DNA from: Aliivibrio sp. S3MY1
Lineage (GTDB): Bacteria; Pseudomonadota; Gammaproteobacteria; Enterobacterales; Vibrionaceae
Direction: 5' to 3'
Assembly: GCF_028765575.1 (NCBI RefSeq)
Contig: NZ_JARACO010000001.1
Coordinates: 62,001-126,000 of the forward strand
Length of the DNA stretch: 64,000 bases
Numbering within the stretch: position 1 is the stretch's first letter; each line of letters opens with the position of its first letter. Both the position numbers and the translations under genes were made by a program. The notes under the pieces are model-generated. The model ran no database searches. It was not told the DNA's origin and was given only the letters and a program-made list of their open reading frames with translations. This document shows, in pieces, positions 35,836-45,567 of the stretch.

Positions 35836-36360
35836 TTATTTTCGGCTTTTTAAATAATGATCTTGAAGAATATACATACGTTTAATATCGCAATATTCCC
35901 CATTAACAAAAATCTCTTGAACTAAATGTCCTTCTTCAGCAAAACCACATTTTTCATAAAGATGAATCGCTTTATCATTATTTACAGCAACGTGTAGATA
36001 AACCTTATGCAAGTTCAATATTGTAAATGCGTAATTTAAAGCTCGATGAATTAAGCCTTGTGCATAGCCATTGCCTTGAAAATCAGGAGCAATAATAATT
36101 TGAAACTCAGCACTGCGATGAATGCTATTAATTTCAACCAATTCAACTAAACCAATAGACTGTTGATCATTATTTTCTGCAATAAAACGGCGCTCTGTAC
36201 TGTCATGAATGTGCTTACGAAATAAATCCTCAAGCTCATAGTAAGACTCGTAAGGTTCTTCAAACCAATATGACATTATCGATCGGTTGTTATTCAACTG
36301 ATGGATAAAACGTAAATCAGTCTGTTCAAGTGCGCGTAGTCGAATGTCATTGTTCATCAT
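35836..36360 (-). CDS. speG: Spermidine N1-acetyltransferase
   Basis: The 174-aa GNAT enzyme acetylates spermine and spermidine with acetyl-CoA. It is very like Vibrio cholerae Spe[12 protein letters not shown], the polyamine-allosteric segment [16 protein letters not shown] and the acetyl-CoA loop in QGNGYAQGL are present, and the catalytic Tyr in LYEKCGF is in place. Length fits the family. It is a single gene. Confidence 0.93.
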   Translation of the reverse strand: MMNNDIRLRALEQTDLRFIHQLNNNRSIMSYWFEEPYESYYELEDLFRKHIHDSTERRFIAENNDQQSIGLVELVEINSIHRSAEFQIIIAPDFQGNGYAQGLIHRALNYAFTILNLHKVYLHVAVNNDKAIHLYEKCGFAEEGHLVQEIFVNGEYCDIKRMYILQDHYLKSRK

Positions 36361-36483
36361 AGTTATCCATTAACTAATAAAATAATAGTCACCACAATCG
36401 ATATTATCCATATTGTGATTTGCAGAAAATACCACTATTCAATAAAAACGGAAATAAATAAATGCACATCCAAATAACAGACA

Positions 36484-36518
36484 TAAAAAAACCGAGCTAC
36501 TTGAGCTCGGTTTTTATT
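36484..36518. terminator. Terminator after deaD
   Basis: AAAAAACCGAGCT / AGCTCGGTTTTT with a short loop, just downstream of the deaD stop codon on the minus strand. Confidence 0.85.
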
Positions 36519-36534
36519 ATCAATAATCTATTGA

Positions 36535-38466
36535 TTAGTCTTCGTTACGAGGTGTGCGTGGAGCACGGCTTGCACCTGGAGCACGCTCGCCACGGTGACT
36601 GCCACGGTGATCACCACCTTTGTTGCGGTCAAAACGACGTTCGCCACCACGGTTTCCGCCTTCACGGTTACCGCCTTCACGATTACCACGGTAACCACCA
36701 CGGCCGTTACCGTTACCACCACGGTTTTCATCACGACCAGCACCACCGCCTGTACGAGGACGACGTTCAATTGTTAGGTCTACACCTTCAACAACAACTG
36801 CCTTCACTTCGTTTTGACGAATACGTAGTTGCTTAAGCTTACTTGCAACGTCTGGAGACATTTTCTTAGGTAACTGTACGTATGTGTGACCAGGAGCAAG
36901 TTTGATTGCACCGATAGCACCTTTAGTGAAACCAAGTTCGTTAGCTAAAGCACCTACGATGTCTTTAACTTGAACGCCTTGCTCACGACCTACTTCTAGT
37001 TGGTACGTATCGAAATCAGCGTTGTTGTATTGACGACGTTCACCACGTTCTGGACGGTCGCCACGATCACGACGCTCACCACGGTCACCACGATCACTAC
37101 GCTCTGGACGACGTTTAGCACGTTCCATTGCTGCGATCATTGGGTCTGGACCTTTATAGAATAAAGGACGCTTACCTTGTTGACGCTTAAGAAGCATTGC
37201 TGCAATTGTTGCTGCATCAACTTCTAGAGTCTCTTGAAGCTTAGTGATTAAGTCAGCAAATGCTTCTAGTGCAACGAATTCTTTGTCTGCTGCTAATTCA
37301 GCTCCTAGAACCGCTAGACGAGCTTCTGCAACTTGATCGCGATGTGGAAGTTCAATCTCTTCCATTGTTGATTTAGTTACACGCTCAATCGTACGTAGCA
37401 TACGGATTTGGTTTGTGCGAACTAATAGAATCGCTTTACCTTTACGTCCAGCACGACCAGTACGGCCGATACGGTGGATGTAAGACTCAACATCAAATGG
37501 GATATCGTAGTTGAATACGTGAGTAATACGTGGAACATCAAGACCACGTGCAACAACGTCAGTTGCAACTAGGATATCAATAACACCAGTTTTGATGTGA
37601 TCAACAGTACGTTCACGTAGAGACTGAGGAATATCACCGTGAAGAGCAGCAGCTTTAAAGCCACGTGCGCTTAACCAATCAGCTAGACGCTCGGTATCTT
37701 GACGAGTACGAACGAATACGATTGACGCGTCAGTTTCTTCAGTTTCAAGAAGACGAGACATTGCTTCGTCTTTTTCTACGCCTTTAACGATCCAGAAATT
37801 TTGAGCTACTTTGTCAACGGTGTGGTTAGTACCAGCAACATCAACACGAGCAGGATTACGTAGGTAACGGTCAACAATTGTTTTAACCATTGGAGGCATA
37901 GTTGCTGAGAATAGGATACGTTGAGCTGTATCTGGTGCTTTTTCAAGAATCCAAGTTACATCATCAACAAAACCCATTTTTAGCATTTCATCAGCTTCAT
38001 CAAGGATGAAAGTATGAACTTCGCTTAGGTTTAAACGGTCACGGTTAAGTAAATCTTTAACACGGCCAGGCGTACCAACGATGATATGAGCACCGCGGCT
38101 TAGAGCACGCATTTGATCAACGATAGAAGCACCACCGTAGATCTCTAAAACTTTAAGTCCCTTGATGTTACGACCAAGGTTCTTAACTTCAGCAGCAACC
38201 TGAATAGCAAGTTCACGCGTAGGAGCCATGATGATTGCTTGTGGGTTATGTTGCTTAAGGTTAATTTTGTTTAAAAGAGGCAAAGAGAAAGCAGCTGTTT
38301 TACCAGTACCTGTTTGAGCTTTACCAAGTGCATCACGACCAGCTAACAAAAGAGGAATAGACTCAGCTTGAATTGGCGTAGGTGCAATAAAGCCCATTTC
38401 GTCAAGTGCAGATAAGATAGTTTCGTCTAAAGCCAGTTGGCGGAATTCAGTAATAGTTTCTGACAT
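36535..38466 (-). CDS. deaD: ATP-dependent RNA helicase DeaD/CsdA
   Basis: The 643-aa cold-shock RNA helicase unwinds RNA and helps in ribosome assembly. All DEAD-box motifs are present: GF..PTPIQ, AQTGTGKTA, PTRELA, DEADEML, SATMP, and HRIGRTGRAGR. A DbpA-type RNA-binding domain lies at about 490-570. The tail is arginine- and glycine-rich (GGYRGNREGGNREGGNRGG-like repeats). I chose the ATG at 38466 (MSETITEF) because the frame continues upstream for 31 weak, unusual codons. The palindrome ATTGGGATCCCAAT overlaps the start. It is divergent from rnb. Confidence 0.95.
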   Translation of the reverse strand: MSETITEFRQLALDETILSALDEMGFIAPTPIQAESIPLLLAGRDALGKAQTGTGKTAAFSLPLLNKINLKQHNPQAIIMAPTRELAIQVAAEVKNLGRNIKGLKVLEIYGGASIVDQMRALSRGAHIIVGTPGRVKDLLNRDRLNLSEVHTFILDEADEMLKMGFVDDVTWILEKAPDTAQRILFSATMPPMVKTIVDRYLRNPARVDVAGTNHTVDKVAQNFWIVKGVEKDEAMSRLLETEETDASIVFVRTRQDTERLADWLSARGFKAAALHGDIPQSLRERTVDHIKTGVIDILVATDVVARGLDVPRITHVFNYDIPFDVESYIHRIGRTGRAGRKGKAILLVRTNQIRMLRTIERVTKSTMEEIELPHRDQVAEARLAVLGAELAADKEFVALEAFADLITKLQETLEVDAATIAAMLLKRQQGKRPLFYKGPDPMIAAMERAKRRPERSDRGDRGERRDRGDRPERGERRQYNNADFDTYQLEVGREQGVQVKDIVGALANELGFTKGAIGAIKLAPGHTYVQLPKKMSPDVASKLKQLRIRQNEVKAVVVEGVDLTIERRPRTGGGAGRDENRGGNGNGRGGYRGNREGGNREGGNRGGERRFDRNKGGDHRGSHRGERAPGASRAPRTPRNED

Positions 38467-38794
38467 TGGGATCCCAATAATTAACATATAAAAACGGTCC
38501 CATTTGCTCAGCAAGTTCCATACACACACACAAGCACTCGGGACAGGACGGTTTATCAACTTCTATTTAAAATATAGAAGATGATTAACTCAGGGTGCGG
38601 ATAATGCCTCAATACGTCAAGAATTACCAGAAAAAATTGAGCAACTTCACAAATTTAACTCAACTTTCTTCGTTTAGGCAGTTTTTTGTACGTTAAACAT
38701 CCTTTTCTTAAAATTTAATCCGTCTTTTCTAGTAATCAATTAAGGGCAATAGTAAAGTTAGCGCGTTATTTCTCTATTATATGTATGAAGGCTT
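38467..38794. promoter_or_regulatory. Divergent control region between deaD and rnb
   Basis: These 328 AT-rich bases hold both promoters. In E. coli deaD and similar cold-shock genes have long 5' leaders, and this space permits one for deaD. The final TGAAGG is the likely rnb ribosome binding site. I saw no named operator. Confidence 0.4.
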
Positions 38795-40822
38795 ATGTTT
38801 CAAGATAACCCACTACTCGCTCAACTAAAGCAGCAGATACAAGAAAAACTCCCTAAAAAAGAAGGGACAGTAAAAGCAACCGACCGCGGTTTTGGCTTTT
38901 TAGAGTCCGATGATAAAAAGAAAAGTATCTTTATTCCACCTGCACAAATGAAGAAAGTAATGCATGGTGACAAAGTAGTGGCATTGATCCGCTCTGAAAA
39001 CGATAAAGAGCAAGCCGAACCAGAACAACTCGTTGAGCAATCAATTACACGATTTATCGGCCGCATTGAAATGTTCAAAAAACGTCTTCAAGTTATGCCC
39101 GATCACCCTAGCCTAAAAAATGCTATCAAAGCGAAAGCTCGTAAAGGTGTAAACCCAGAAACCTTAAAAGAAGGTGACTGGGTTGTAGCAGAGCTTACGC
39201 AACACCCTTTAAAAGGCGATCAAAGCTTCTTATGCGAAGTCACTCATAAAATCACCGATAGCAACGACAAAATCGCACCATGGTGGGTAACGCTTGCGCA
39301 AAACGATTTACCAAACTCTGAGCCTGAAGGTATCGACAACTGGGAAATCAAAGATGATGCTGATCTCGTTCGTATTGACATGACAGAAACGCCATTTGTA
39401 ACTATTGATGGTGAATCGACTAAAGATATGGACGATGCGTTATACATTAAAAAGCAAGCTGACGGTTCTTTTGAACTCACGATTGCAATTGCCGATCCGA
39501 CGGCCTACATCACCCCAGATGACAGCATGGATCAAGTCGCGCGTAAACGTGGTTATACTATCTACTTACCAGGCCGCAACATTCCAATGCTACCTCGTGA
39601 TTTAAGTGACCAATTATGTTCACTTATCGAAAATAAAGAACGTCCAGCTATTTGTTGTACAGTAAACGTTGCTGCTAATGGCACGATTGATGAAGAATCT
39701 ATTAATTTCTTTGCTGCGACAATGAAATCTCATGCACGTTTAGCTTACGACAATGTGTCTGATTTCTTAGAAACAGGCTCGTGTGATAAGTGGCAGCCAA
39801 CAGAAACCATTGCTCAAGTGGTTACGGAGCTTCACGAATTTGCACAAGCTCGTACCTTATGGCGCCAAACTCATGCTGTGATCTTCCCAGATCGTCCTGA
39901 TTATCGTTTTGAACTAGATGCAGACAATGATGTTGTTGCCATTCATGCTGATATGCGCCGCTGTGCAAACAAGCTAGTTGAAGAAGCAATGGTAACGGCA
40001 AATATCTGTGCTGGAAAAACGCTGCGTAATACCTTCAATATGGGTGTGTTTAACTCTCATGCAGGTATTAAGTCAGATAAATTAAAAGACGTGACTGACA
40101 TTGTAAATCAATTAGATGACGCTGAATTCACAGAAGAGCATATAGCAACGCTAGAAGGTTTTAGTGAACTACGTCGCCTTCTTGGAACTCAACCTACATC
40201 ATACCTTGATGCCCGCATTCGTAAATTCCAAACGTACAGTGAAACAGGCAACGTACCATTACCACACTACGCAATGGGTTTAGATATTTACGCAACATGG
40301 ACCTCTCCTATTCGTAAATACAGCGATATGATTAACCACCGTATGTTGAAAGCGCACATCTTAGGCAAAGAACCAGTACAACGCCCTGATGATATCGTTG
40401 GTGAAGAGCTTGCACTAAGCCGTCGCTACCACCGTATGGCAGAAAGAAATGTAAGTGATTGGCTATATTGCCGTACTCTTGCTTCAAATGTTGAGCAAGC
40501 TACTGAGTTTACCGCAGAGATCTTTGATATTAACCGTGCAGGTATGCGTGTACGATTAATTGAAAATGGGGCTGCCGCCTTCATTCCAGGGTCACTCATT
40601 GTCGATAACAAAGAGCGTATTGAATGCAGTGCTGAGCAAGGTTCAATCTCTATTGATAAGCATGAAACCTTCAAGCTTGGTGACCATCTGACTGTTGTTC
40701 TTGCTGAAGTAAAAGAAGATACGCGTAATATGGTGGCTAAACCAGTACAAGCCTTCCCTGCTCCAGAAGCGCCTATTGCTGAACAAGTAGAACCTGAACA
40801 CACTGAAAAAACGGATGCATAA
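38795..40822 (+). CDS. rnb: Exoribonuclease II
   Basis: The 675-aa 3'-to-5' exoribonuclease degrades single-stranded RNA in the cytosol. It has N-terminal cold-shock domains (about 20-180, starting [15 protein letters not shown]), the RNB catalytic domain with the metal-binding Asp cluster [14 protein letters not shown], later [16 protein letters not shown], and a C-terminal S1 domain. The length is somewhat above E. coli RNase II because of an acidic C-terminal extension. RNase R is longer and lacks this N-terminus, so RNase II is preferred. RNase II and deaD are divergent neighbours, as in V. cholerae. Confidence 0.93.
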   Translation: MFQDNPLLAQLKQQIQEKLPKKEGTVKATDRGFGFLESDDKKKSIFIPPAQMKKVMHGDKVVALIRSENDKEQAEPEQLVEQSITRFIGRIEMFKKRLQVMPDHPSLKNAIKAKARKGVNPETLKEGDWVVAELTQHPLKGDQSFLCEVTHKITDSNDKIAPWWVTLAQNDLPNSEPEGIDNWEIKDDADLVRIDMTETPFVTIDGESTKDMDDALYIKKQADGSFELTIAIADPTAYITPDDSMDQVARKRGYTIYLPGRNIPMLPRDLSDQLCSLIENKERPAICCTVNVAANGTIDEESINFFAATMKSHARLAYDNVSDFLETGSCDKWQPTETIAQVVTELHEFAQARTLWRQTHAVIFPDRPDYRFELDADNDVVAIHADMRRCANKLVEEAMVTANICAGKTLRNTFNMGVFNSHAGIKSDKLKDVTDIVNQLDDAEFTEEHIATLEGFSELRRLLGTQPTSYLDARIRKFQTYSETGNVPLPHYAMGLDIYATWTSPIRKYSDMINHRMLKAHILGKEPVQRPDDIVGEELALSRRYHRMAERNVSDWLYCRTLASNVEQATEFTAEIFDINRAGMRVRLIENGAAAFIPGSLIVDNKERIECSAEQGSISIDKHETFKLGDHLTVVLAEVKEDTRNMVAKPVQAFPAPEAPIAEQVEPEHTEKTDA

Positions 40823-40836
40823 GTAAGCATCCTAAT

Positions 40837-40875
40837 AAAAAGCCTGTACCGTATTAGCGGCACAGGCTTTTTTTA
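40837..40875. terminator. Terminator after rnb
   Basis: AAAAAGCCTGTACCG / GCGGCACAGGCTTTTTTT. It should act for rnb and the convergent ComFB-like gene. Confidence 0.85.
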
Positions 40876-41232
40876 CTCTAAATTAATCTTCCCTGAAAAA
40901 GGGATCTCTTCATCCTCTAATTCAAATCGATCTTTGGCCGTATATACAACAATATCTTCAAAATCATCCTTACGCTCTCTGCGATCATTCGCGACCATTT
41001 TCTCCGCGTTTTCTACCGCAGCAGCAACCATTTCATTATATTGCATTAATTTTTTTTGAGGTGTTGCCGCTAACATGTCTAAGCTATGACGAATGTATAA
41101 TGTTGGAAGCTGATTTAAACTAATACATGTCATATCAGTAATTTGATCTTGGCTGTATACCTGGTGAAAATCTAACTCAAAAAAACGTTTTTTTACCAAC
41201 ACTTCCATGTAATTGTGAATATTTGATTCCAT
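40873..41232 (-). CDS. ComFB-like protein, possible c-di-GMP receptor
   Basis: The 119-aa cytosolic protein has a segment like the ComFB family: HNYMEVLVKK near the start, then ITDMTCISLNQLPTLYIRHSLDML, with the family's conserved 'LNxLPxxY' part. The C-terminus is acidic and not conserved. ComFB proteins of cyanobacteria bind c-di-GMP; whether this vibrio form does is an inference. It is divergent from a diguanylate cyclase gene only about 150 bases away, in line with such a role. Confidence 0.65.
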   Translation of the reverse strand: MESNIHNYMEVLVKKRFFELDFHQVYSQDQITDMTCISLNQLPTLYIRHSLDMLAATPQKKLMQYNEMVAAAVENAEKMVANDRRERKDDFEDIVVYTAKDRFELEDEEIPFSGKINLE

Positions 41233-41381
41233 ATAAATAGGTGCCTTATTGTTATTAAATGCATTAAGTTACAGTGCAAGCATATGAATAGAGTTATGTT
41301 ATTGATAGAATAACGTCTTGTCCTATCAATTCAGTGACAAACTCTTTCTTTTTTAGATTAATTAGGGTTAGCTATAAACCA

Positions 41382-42614
41382 ATGTCATTTAACCTTTTGA
41401 GTCATCCATTATTTAAACTGCTATTGCCTATTATCATCGTTGTTTCCGTGATAACAGGTATGGATGGAATTATCCATTTATCCTCTGAAAACCAAGGATT
41501 CTCATACATATTACCCTACATCGTGCTGTCAATTGTATTGCTTTTGAGCCAACCTTTCAACCAGGGCCGTGTTGGTATGATCGCAATTACCATGGCAATT
41601 GCTTATTGGATTATCCAAGAACGCCTTCAAGTTCCATTGTCTTATGGGACAACTCGCATTGAATTTACGCTAACAGCCTTCTTGCTACCTATTTCAATGA
41701 TGACGACATTTATCTTTCCTGAACGCCGTATATTTTCTAAATATGGCGCAGGCTACCTAGGCATTCTTCTATTTATGTTTTTTTGGTGCTGGATCATCGT
41801 CTCACACTTTGCCGATAACGACATGACTGAAATTTGGGAAACCTACTTACTTAATATTCCTGAAGTGTCTCCGTTACCAATTGTTATTGTTCTTTATAGT
41901 TTAGTTATGTGTGGGCTTTCTGCCATTTTTGTTCTTACACGCAATAACAATACCGATTTAGCATCTTATACCTGCTTACTATACTCATCATTAACATTTG
42001 CTTTATTCAGCATTGATTTTATTTCAAGCACTATGTTTTCAATCGCCGGTCTGCTTCTTTTGTTATACATCATTTCTGCCAGTCATGAACTTGCATTTAT
42101 CGATCAATTAACGGGGATCCCGGGGCGTCGAGCACTAGAATCCGAAATGAAACATCTCGGTCGCCGTTACACAATTGCAATGCTTGATGTCGACCATTTC
42201 AAAAAGTTTAACGATACTTACGGTCATGATACGGGTGATGATGTGCTTAAATTGGTCGCAAGTATCATGGCACAAACCGGCGGTAACGCGAAAGTATACC
42301 GTTATGGTGGTGAGGAATTTACCGTCTTATTTAAAGGTAAAACAGCTGAGCAGAGTCTTGAATATCTAGAAGAATTACGAGAAGACATTGCGGATTATGA
42401 TTTAATTATCAGAGATAACACCACGCGACCTAAAGACGCAAAAGAAGGACAAGCAAAACGAGGTAAGGTAAACAAAACCAAAGTCGTTAATGTTACCATC
42501 AGCATTGGGGTTGCAGATAATTCTGAATTCAATAAGCCTCAAGACGTTATTAAGGCTTCAGATGTTGCCTTATATCGAGCTAAGGATGGTGGCCGTAACT
42601 GCGTCAGCCTCTAA
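41382..42614 (+). CDS. Membrane GGDEF diguanylate cyclase
   Basis: The 410-aa protein has about eight hydrophobic helices (about 10-235) and a cytosolic GGDEF domain at the C-terminus. DVDHFKKFNDTYGHDTGDD and YRYGGEEF are intact. The RxxD position reads GGNA, so there is no canonical I-site. A charged insert (about residues 350-375, RPKDAKEGQAKRGKVNKTK) is unusual for the domain. I chose the ATG at 41382; a GTG at 41334 adds 16 residues. Neither start has a strong ribosome binding site. The signal sensed by the helices is unknown. Confidence 0.88.
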   Translation: MSFNLLSHPLFKLLLPIIIVVSVITGMDGIIHLSSENQGFSYILPYIVLSIVLLLSQPFNQGRVGMIAITMAIAYWIIQERLQVPLSYGTTRIEFTLTAFLLPISMMTTFIFPERRIFSKYGAGYLGILLFMFFWCWIIVSHFADNDMTEIWETYLLNIPEVSPLPIVIVLYSLVMCGLSAIFVLTRNNNTDLASYTCLLYSSLTFALFSIDFISSTMFSIAGLLLLLYIISASHELAFIDQLTGIPGRRALESEMKHLGRRYTIAMLDVDHFKKFNDTYGHDTGDDVLKLVASIMAQTGGNAKVYRYGGEEFTVLFKGKTAEQSLEYLEELREDIADYDLIIRDNTTRPKDAKEGQAKRGKVNKTKVVNVTISIGVADNSEFNKPQDVIKASDVALYRAKDGGRNCVSL

Positions 42615-42626
42615 ATTAATAAGATT

Positions 42627-42661
42627 AAAAAACCGACATCTCATTTATGTCGGTTTTTTTA
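42627..42661 (+). terminator. Terminator after the membrane GGDEF gene
   Basis: AAAAAACCGACAT / ATGTCGGTTTTTTT, directly after the stop codon. Confidence 0.85.
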
Positions 42662-42765
42662 TATCAAAATAACAACCCACTTGCATATCAATGACAGCAA
42701 TGCGACACTCAAGTTATTAATAGGTATGTGTTTTGTTAATTTTATAGGTAAACAAGGATCCGTTT

Positions 42766-43146
42766 ATGTTTTTAGATTATTTTGCTCTTGGGTTACTCGT
42801 TTTTGTTGCTCTAGTTATTTTTTACGGCATTATTGTTATTCATGATATTCCTTATGAGATAGCACATAAACGAGACCATCCTCATTCAGATGCAATACAC
42901 ATTGCAGGCTGGGTCAGTTTATTTACGCTTCATGTCTTATGGCCGTTCTTATGGATTTGGGCAACGTTATGGCGTGAGGATCGTGGTTGGGGCTTCCATA
43001 AAATTGAAAACAACCAATTAGAACTGCAAACTCGCGTTAATCATCTTAATGATCAAGTTGAGCTATTAACTGAAAAACTGTCGCAACTAGAAGTGAATCA
43101 ATCTAAAGCATCACCTCGTCAAGCATCTCAAGAGGAGCAAATATAA
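42766..43146 (+). CDS. DUF3302 inner-membrane protein, YiaW-like
   Basis: The 126-aa protein has two membrane helices (about 5-27 and 50-73) with IVIHDIPYEIAHKRDHPH between them, matching the DUF3302 family. A coiled-coil tail (about 90-118, RVNHLNDQVELLTEKLSQLE) follows. Its stop overlaps the start of the HlyD-like gene (taATG), as for E. coli yiaW-yiaV. It is probably a membrane partner of that protein. Confidence 0.85.
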   Translation: MFLDYFALGLLVFVALVIFYGIIVIHDIPYEIAHKRDHPHSDAIHIAGWVSLFTLHVLWPFLWIWATLWREDRGWGFHKIENNQLELQTRVNHLNDQVELLTEKLSQLEVNQSKASPRQASQEEQI

Positions 43147-44276
43147 TGGATTTATTGCTTATTCTTACTTACACCGCATTGTGTATTGCTATCTTCAAAA
43201 TATTTAAGATCCCATTAAACAAATGGACAGTACCTACCGCTGGCTTAGGTGGCGTTGTGCTTGTTGGTACACTGGTTTTATTAATGAACTACAACCACCC
43301 TTTCACTCAATTTGGTGGTCAGTTTTATGTAACTACACCAATTGTTCCAAGTGTTAAGGGTAAGGTCATTGAAGTTAATGTGATCCCTAACCAACCGGTT
43401 GCTGCTGGTGATGTATTATTTAAAATTGATGACATCCCATTTCAAGCAGAAGTCATTCGTAAACAAGCTGCGCTAAGTGAGGCAGAACAAGCCGCTTTAC
43501 AATTGGAGTCTATCTATAAATCAGCGCAAGCGAATACCATTAAAGCTATCGCAGAGAAAGATAAAGCGTATCGTGAATTTAAACGTTACGAAAAAGGCTA
43601 TAAAAAAGGTGCTTTTACTGCTCAACAATTAGATACAAGAAAGCAAACTTATAAAGCGACTGAAGCAACTGTAGAATCCGTCCAAGCTCAAGAACAACAA
43701 GCGAAACTGGCTTTAGAATCTGAGATAAATGGAGAGAATACAACCGTTGCTCGTATGCGTGCAGAATTAGAACAGGCACAGTTTAATCTAGATGAAACCA
43801 TTGTTAGAGCACCAACAGATGGCTATGTCACACAAATGGCACTTCGTCCGGGGATGATGGCAGTTCCTATTCCTTTACGTCCTGTAATGACTTTTGTTCA
43901 TACAGAAGATCAATACTTTGTCGGTGCGTTTCGTCAAAACTCTCTGCAACGTTTACAAAAAGGCTTTAAAGCTGAGTTTTTATTCCGAGCAATCCCAGGT
44001 CGAGTATTTGAAGGTGAAGTGGTCGACGTAATTCCTGCTATTGGTGAAGGCCAAATTCAAGCTTCTGGTGCTTTATTAGGGACTAATGCTATTCGAACTA
44101 ACGGTAGAGCTTTAGTTAAATTAAAGTTGACTGATGATGTTTCTGAATTTCATTTACCTGCAGGTTCTAATGCTGAAATTTCTGTTTATTCTGATAGTTT
44201 TGAACACGTATCTATCATGCGAAAAGTATTAATCCGCATGAAGTCTTGGCAAAACTATCTATACCTTGACCATTAA
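43146..44276 (+). CDS. HlyD-family membrane-fusion protein, YiaV-like
   Basis: The 376-aa adaptor has one N-terminal membrane helix region, a lipoyl/biotinyl-like part (VPSVKGKVIEVNVIPNQPVAAGDVLF), a coiled coil of about 90-180, and a second barrel part (IVRAPTDGYVTQMALRPG). Such proteins span the periplasm and connect inner-membrane pumps with outer-membrane channels. No pump or TolC gene is adjacent. It is translated from an ATG that overlaps the DUF3302 stop. The homologous pair in E. coli has no established function. Confidence 0.88.
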   Translation: MDLLLILTYTALCIAIFKIFKIPLNKWTVPTAGLGGVVLVGTLVLLMNYNHPFTQFGGQFYVTTPIVPSVKGKVIEVNVIPNQPVAAGDVLFKIDDIPFQAEVIRKQAALSEAEQAALQLESIYKSAQANTIKAIAEKDKAYREFKRYEKGYKKGAFTAQQLDTRKQTYKATEATVESVQAQEQQAKLALESEINGENTTVARMRAELEQAQFNLDETIVRAPTDGYVTQMALRPGMMAVPIPLRPVMTFVHTEDQYFVGAFRQNSLQRLQKGFKAEFLFRAIPGRVFEGEVVDVIPAIGEGQIQASGALLGTNAIRTNGRALVKLKLTDDVSEFHLPAGSNAEISVYSDSFEHVSIMRKVLIRMKSWQNYLYLDH

Positions 44277-44354
44277 TCAATCACATAAAATAAAGAATGT
44301 GTGTAAGCCTGCTAAAAGGGTTTAGGTCTGAAAAATACGCAACTGTGCCAAAAG

Positions 44355-44410
44355 TAGAAAATAGAAAATAGAAAATAGAAAATAGAAAATAGAAAATAGA
44401 AAATAGAAAA
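44355..44410. repeat. Heptanucleotide tandem repeat, 8 copies of TAGAAAA
   Basis: Exactly eight perfect copies of a seven-base unit, with no variation. It lies in noncoding sequence. Copy number is likely to vary between strains. Confidence 0.95.
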
Positions 44411-44427
44411 GCATAATTTGTAATATA

Positions 44428-44480
44428 TAAAAAGCCCCGAATAAAACGGTAATCATAACGTTCCTACTCGGGGCTTTTTA
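44428..44480. terminator. Terminator between hlyD-like and DUF4056 genes
   Basis: AAAAAGCCCCGA / TCGGGGCTTTTT with a 27-base interior that can itself pair partly, symmetrical for both convergent genes. Confidence 0.8.
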
Positions 44481-44503
44481 TTTACAATAGTTTTAGTACA
44501 TCA

Positions 44504-45556
44504 CTATTTTAGTTTTAGTAATTCTTTGTCGTCTTGCGCTTTAGCAAAATCAGAAATTGCCTGGAAATCATTCGGTGTCCAATAAGGTTTATTTTTTAAC
44601 CTATCAGGCAGCGCGGTAAAATTTTTATCATTTTCATTTGGCATAAGTTTGAATGTAGCCAAAGCTTCATATTCAGTTGAAACACTCTCTTTTACCTCAT
44701 CTTTAAAGCCATTTGGTTCTAAATCAGTTCCTAGGTGATATTCTCTATAAATCACGACCCACTTATTTGGTAAGCGTTTAGAGCTATCCCACCACACACC
44801 ATCCATTTTCTTGATCTGTGCTTTTGACTCTTCCTTAGTTCCGACGCCTAATTCAATAAACTTGGCTTCTATTGCTTTAGTCATCGCCTTAGAAAAATCT
44901 TTCTTATTTAATTGTGGATTGGCAGTAATAACATCACTCGCAAGCAATGCTCCTAACATATTTGAATACAGATCTTCTGGTGAAAAAGCAGAAGCATACT
45001 CTTTAAAGCCGCCAACCGATTCCATTCCAAACCACTGCGCTATCTCATGCCACTGAGCAAATCGATAAGCGGTTAAGGCTGCCAATTCAGTACTGATTTT
45101 CTGACGCTCAGCTTCTGAGTAAACTTCTGAGCTAACATGCAATTGAACAACACGCTCTTTCAATTCTGGTGACAGTATAACCTGATGCTCTGTCCCTAGA
45201 TGAGTATAAAACTCTCCATAGAGATAATAAGTAAAGTCGGCAGTATCTCGAATATGGGCAGAATCTAAGAAGCCACCTTTTTCAGAATAAAAAATGCCAT
45301 TACTTTCATCACCAAAACCCATCAAACTTCTTGCGACACTTTGACTGCCATCATTGTATATATGCTCACCGAGATTATCGATATTCAATACATTTTCAAC
45401 AGAGAGAAAAGGAATAGGGATCCCCCCTACTTCGGTTTGTAAATTAGTCCCAAATGCACAACACGGTCTTACACCAACAGGTGCATCAGCGAAAACAGAA
45501 AATGAGCAGCCAAAAATTAGGCTACTCACCACCATGAATAGATTTTTTTTATTCAT
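44504..45556 (-). CDS. DUF4056 secreted protein
   Basis: The 350-aa protein has a signal peptide (about 1-23) and starts its mature part with RPCCAFG. The DUF4056 features are YNDGSQSVARSLMGFGDESN, GGFLDSAHIRDTADFTYYL and a HEIAQWFG segment that may be part of an active or metal site (HE). The family's biochemistry is unknown. It lies 11 bases after the end of a damaged outer-membrane barrel gene in the same direction, so it is the last gene of an envelope operon. Confidence 0.8.
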   Translation of the reverse strand: MNKKNLFMVVSSLIFGCSFSVFADAPVGVRPCCAFGTNLQTEVGGIPIPFLSVENVLNIDNLGEHIYNDGSQSVARSLMGFGDESNGIFYSEKGGFLDSAHIRDTADFTYYLYGEFYTHLGTEHQVILSPELKERVVQLHVSSEVYSEAERQKISTELAALTAYRFAQWHEIAQWFGMESVGGFKEYASAFSPEDLYSNMLGALLASDVITANPQLNKKDFSKAMTKAIEAKFIELGVGTKEESKAQIKKMDGVWWDSSKRLPNKWVVIYREYHLGTDLEPNGFKDEVKESVSTEYEALATFKLMPNENDKNFTALPDRLKNKPYWTPNDFQAISDFAKAQDDKELLKLK

Positions 45557-45567
45557 ATGTACCTCTT

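Larger units (their letters stand above)
44277..44503. other. Intergenic stretch with heptamer repeat and terminator
   Basis: About 227 bases downstream of the HlyD gene. It holds eight tandem copies of TAGAAAA (44355-44410) and the long hairpin 44428-44480, which ends transcription. No protein-like frame was seen. Confidence 0.6.

Noticed and set aside
36528..36836. Open frames with Val/Thr-rich or His/Gly-rich repeats over the deaD 3' end
   Set aside because: They are other-frame readings of the repeated Arg-Gly coding region of deaD.
38465..38478. Perfect 14-base palindrome over the deaD start codon
   Set aside because: It has no room for a loop, so it is unlikely to form an RNA hairpin, and I know no regulator with such a site; chance is enough.
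40813..40832. Short inverted repeat around the rnb stop codon
   Set aside because: GGATGC/GCATCC with a loop is short and has no T run; the strong terminator lies just after it.
41334..41381. GTG start giving a longer membrane GGDEF protein
   Set aside because: No ribosome binding site in front; the ATG at 41382 gives a normal N-terminus, though the choice is not certain.
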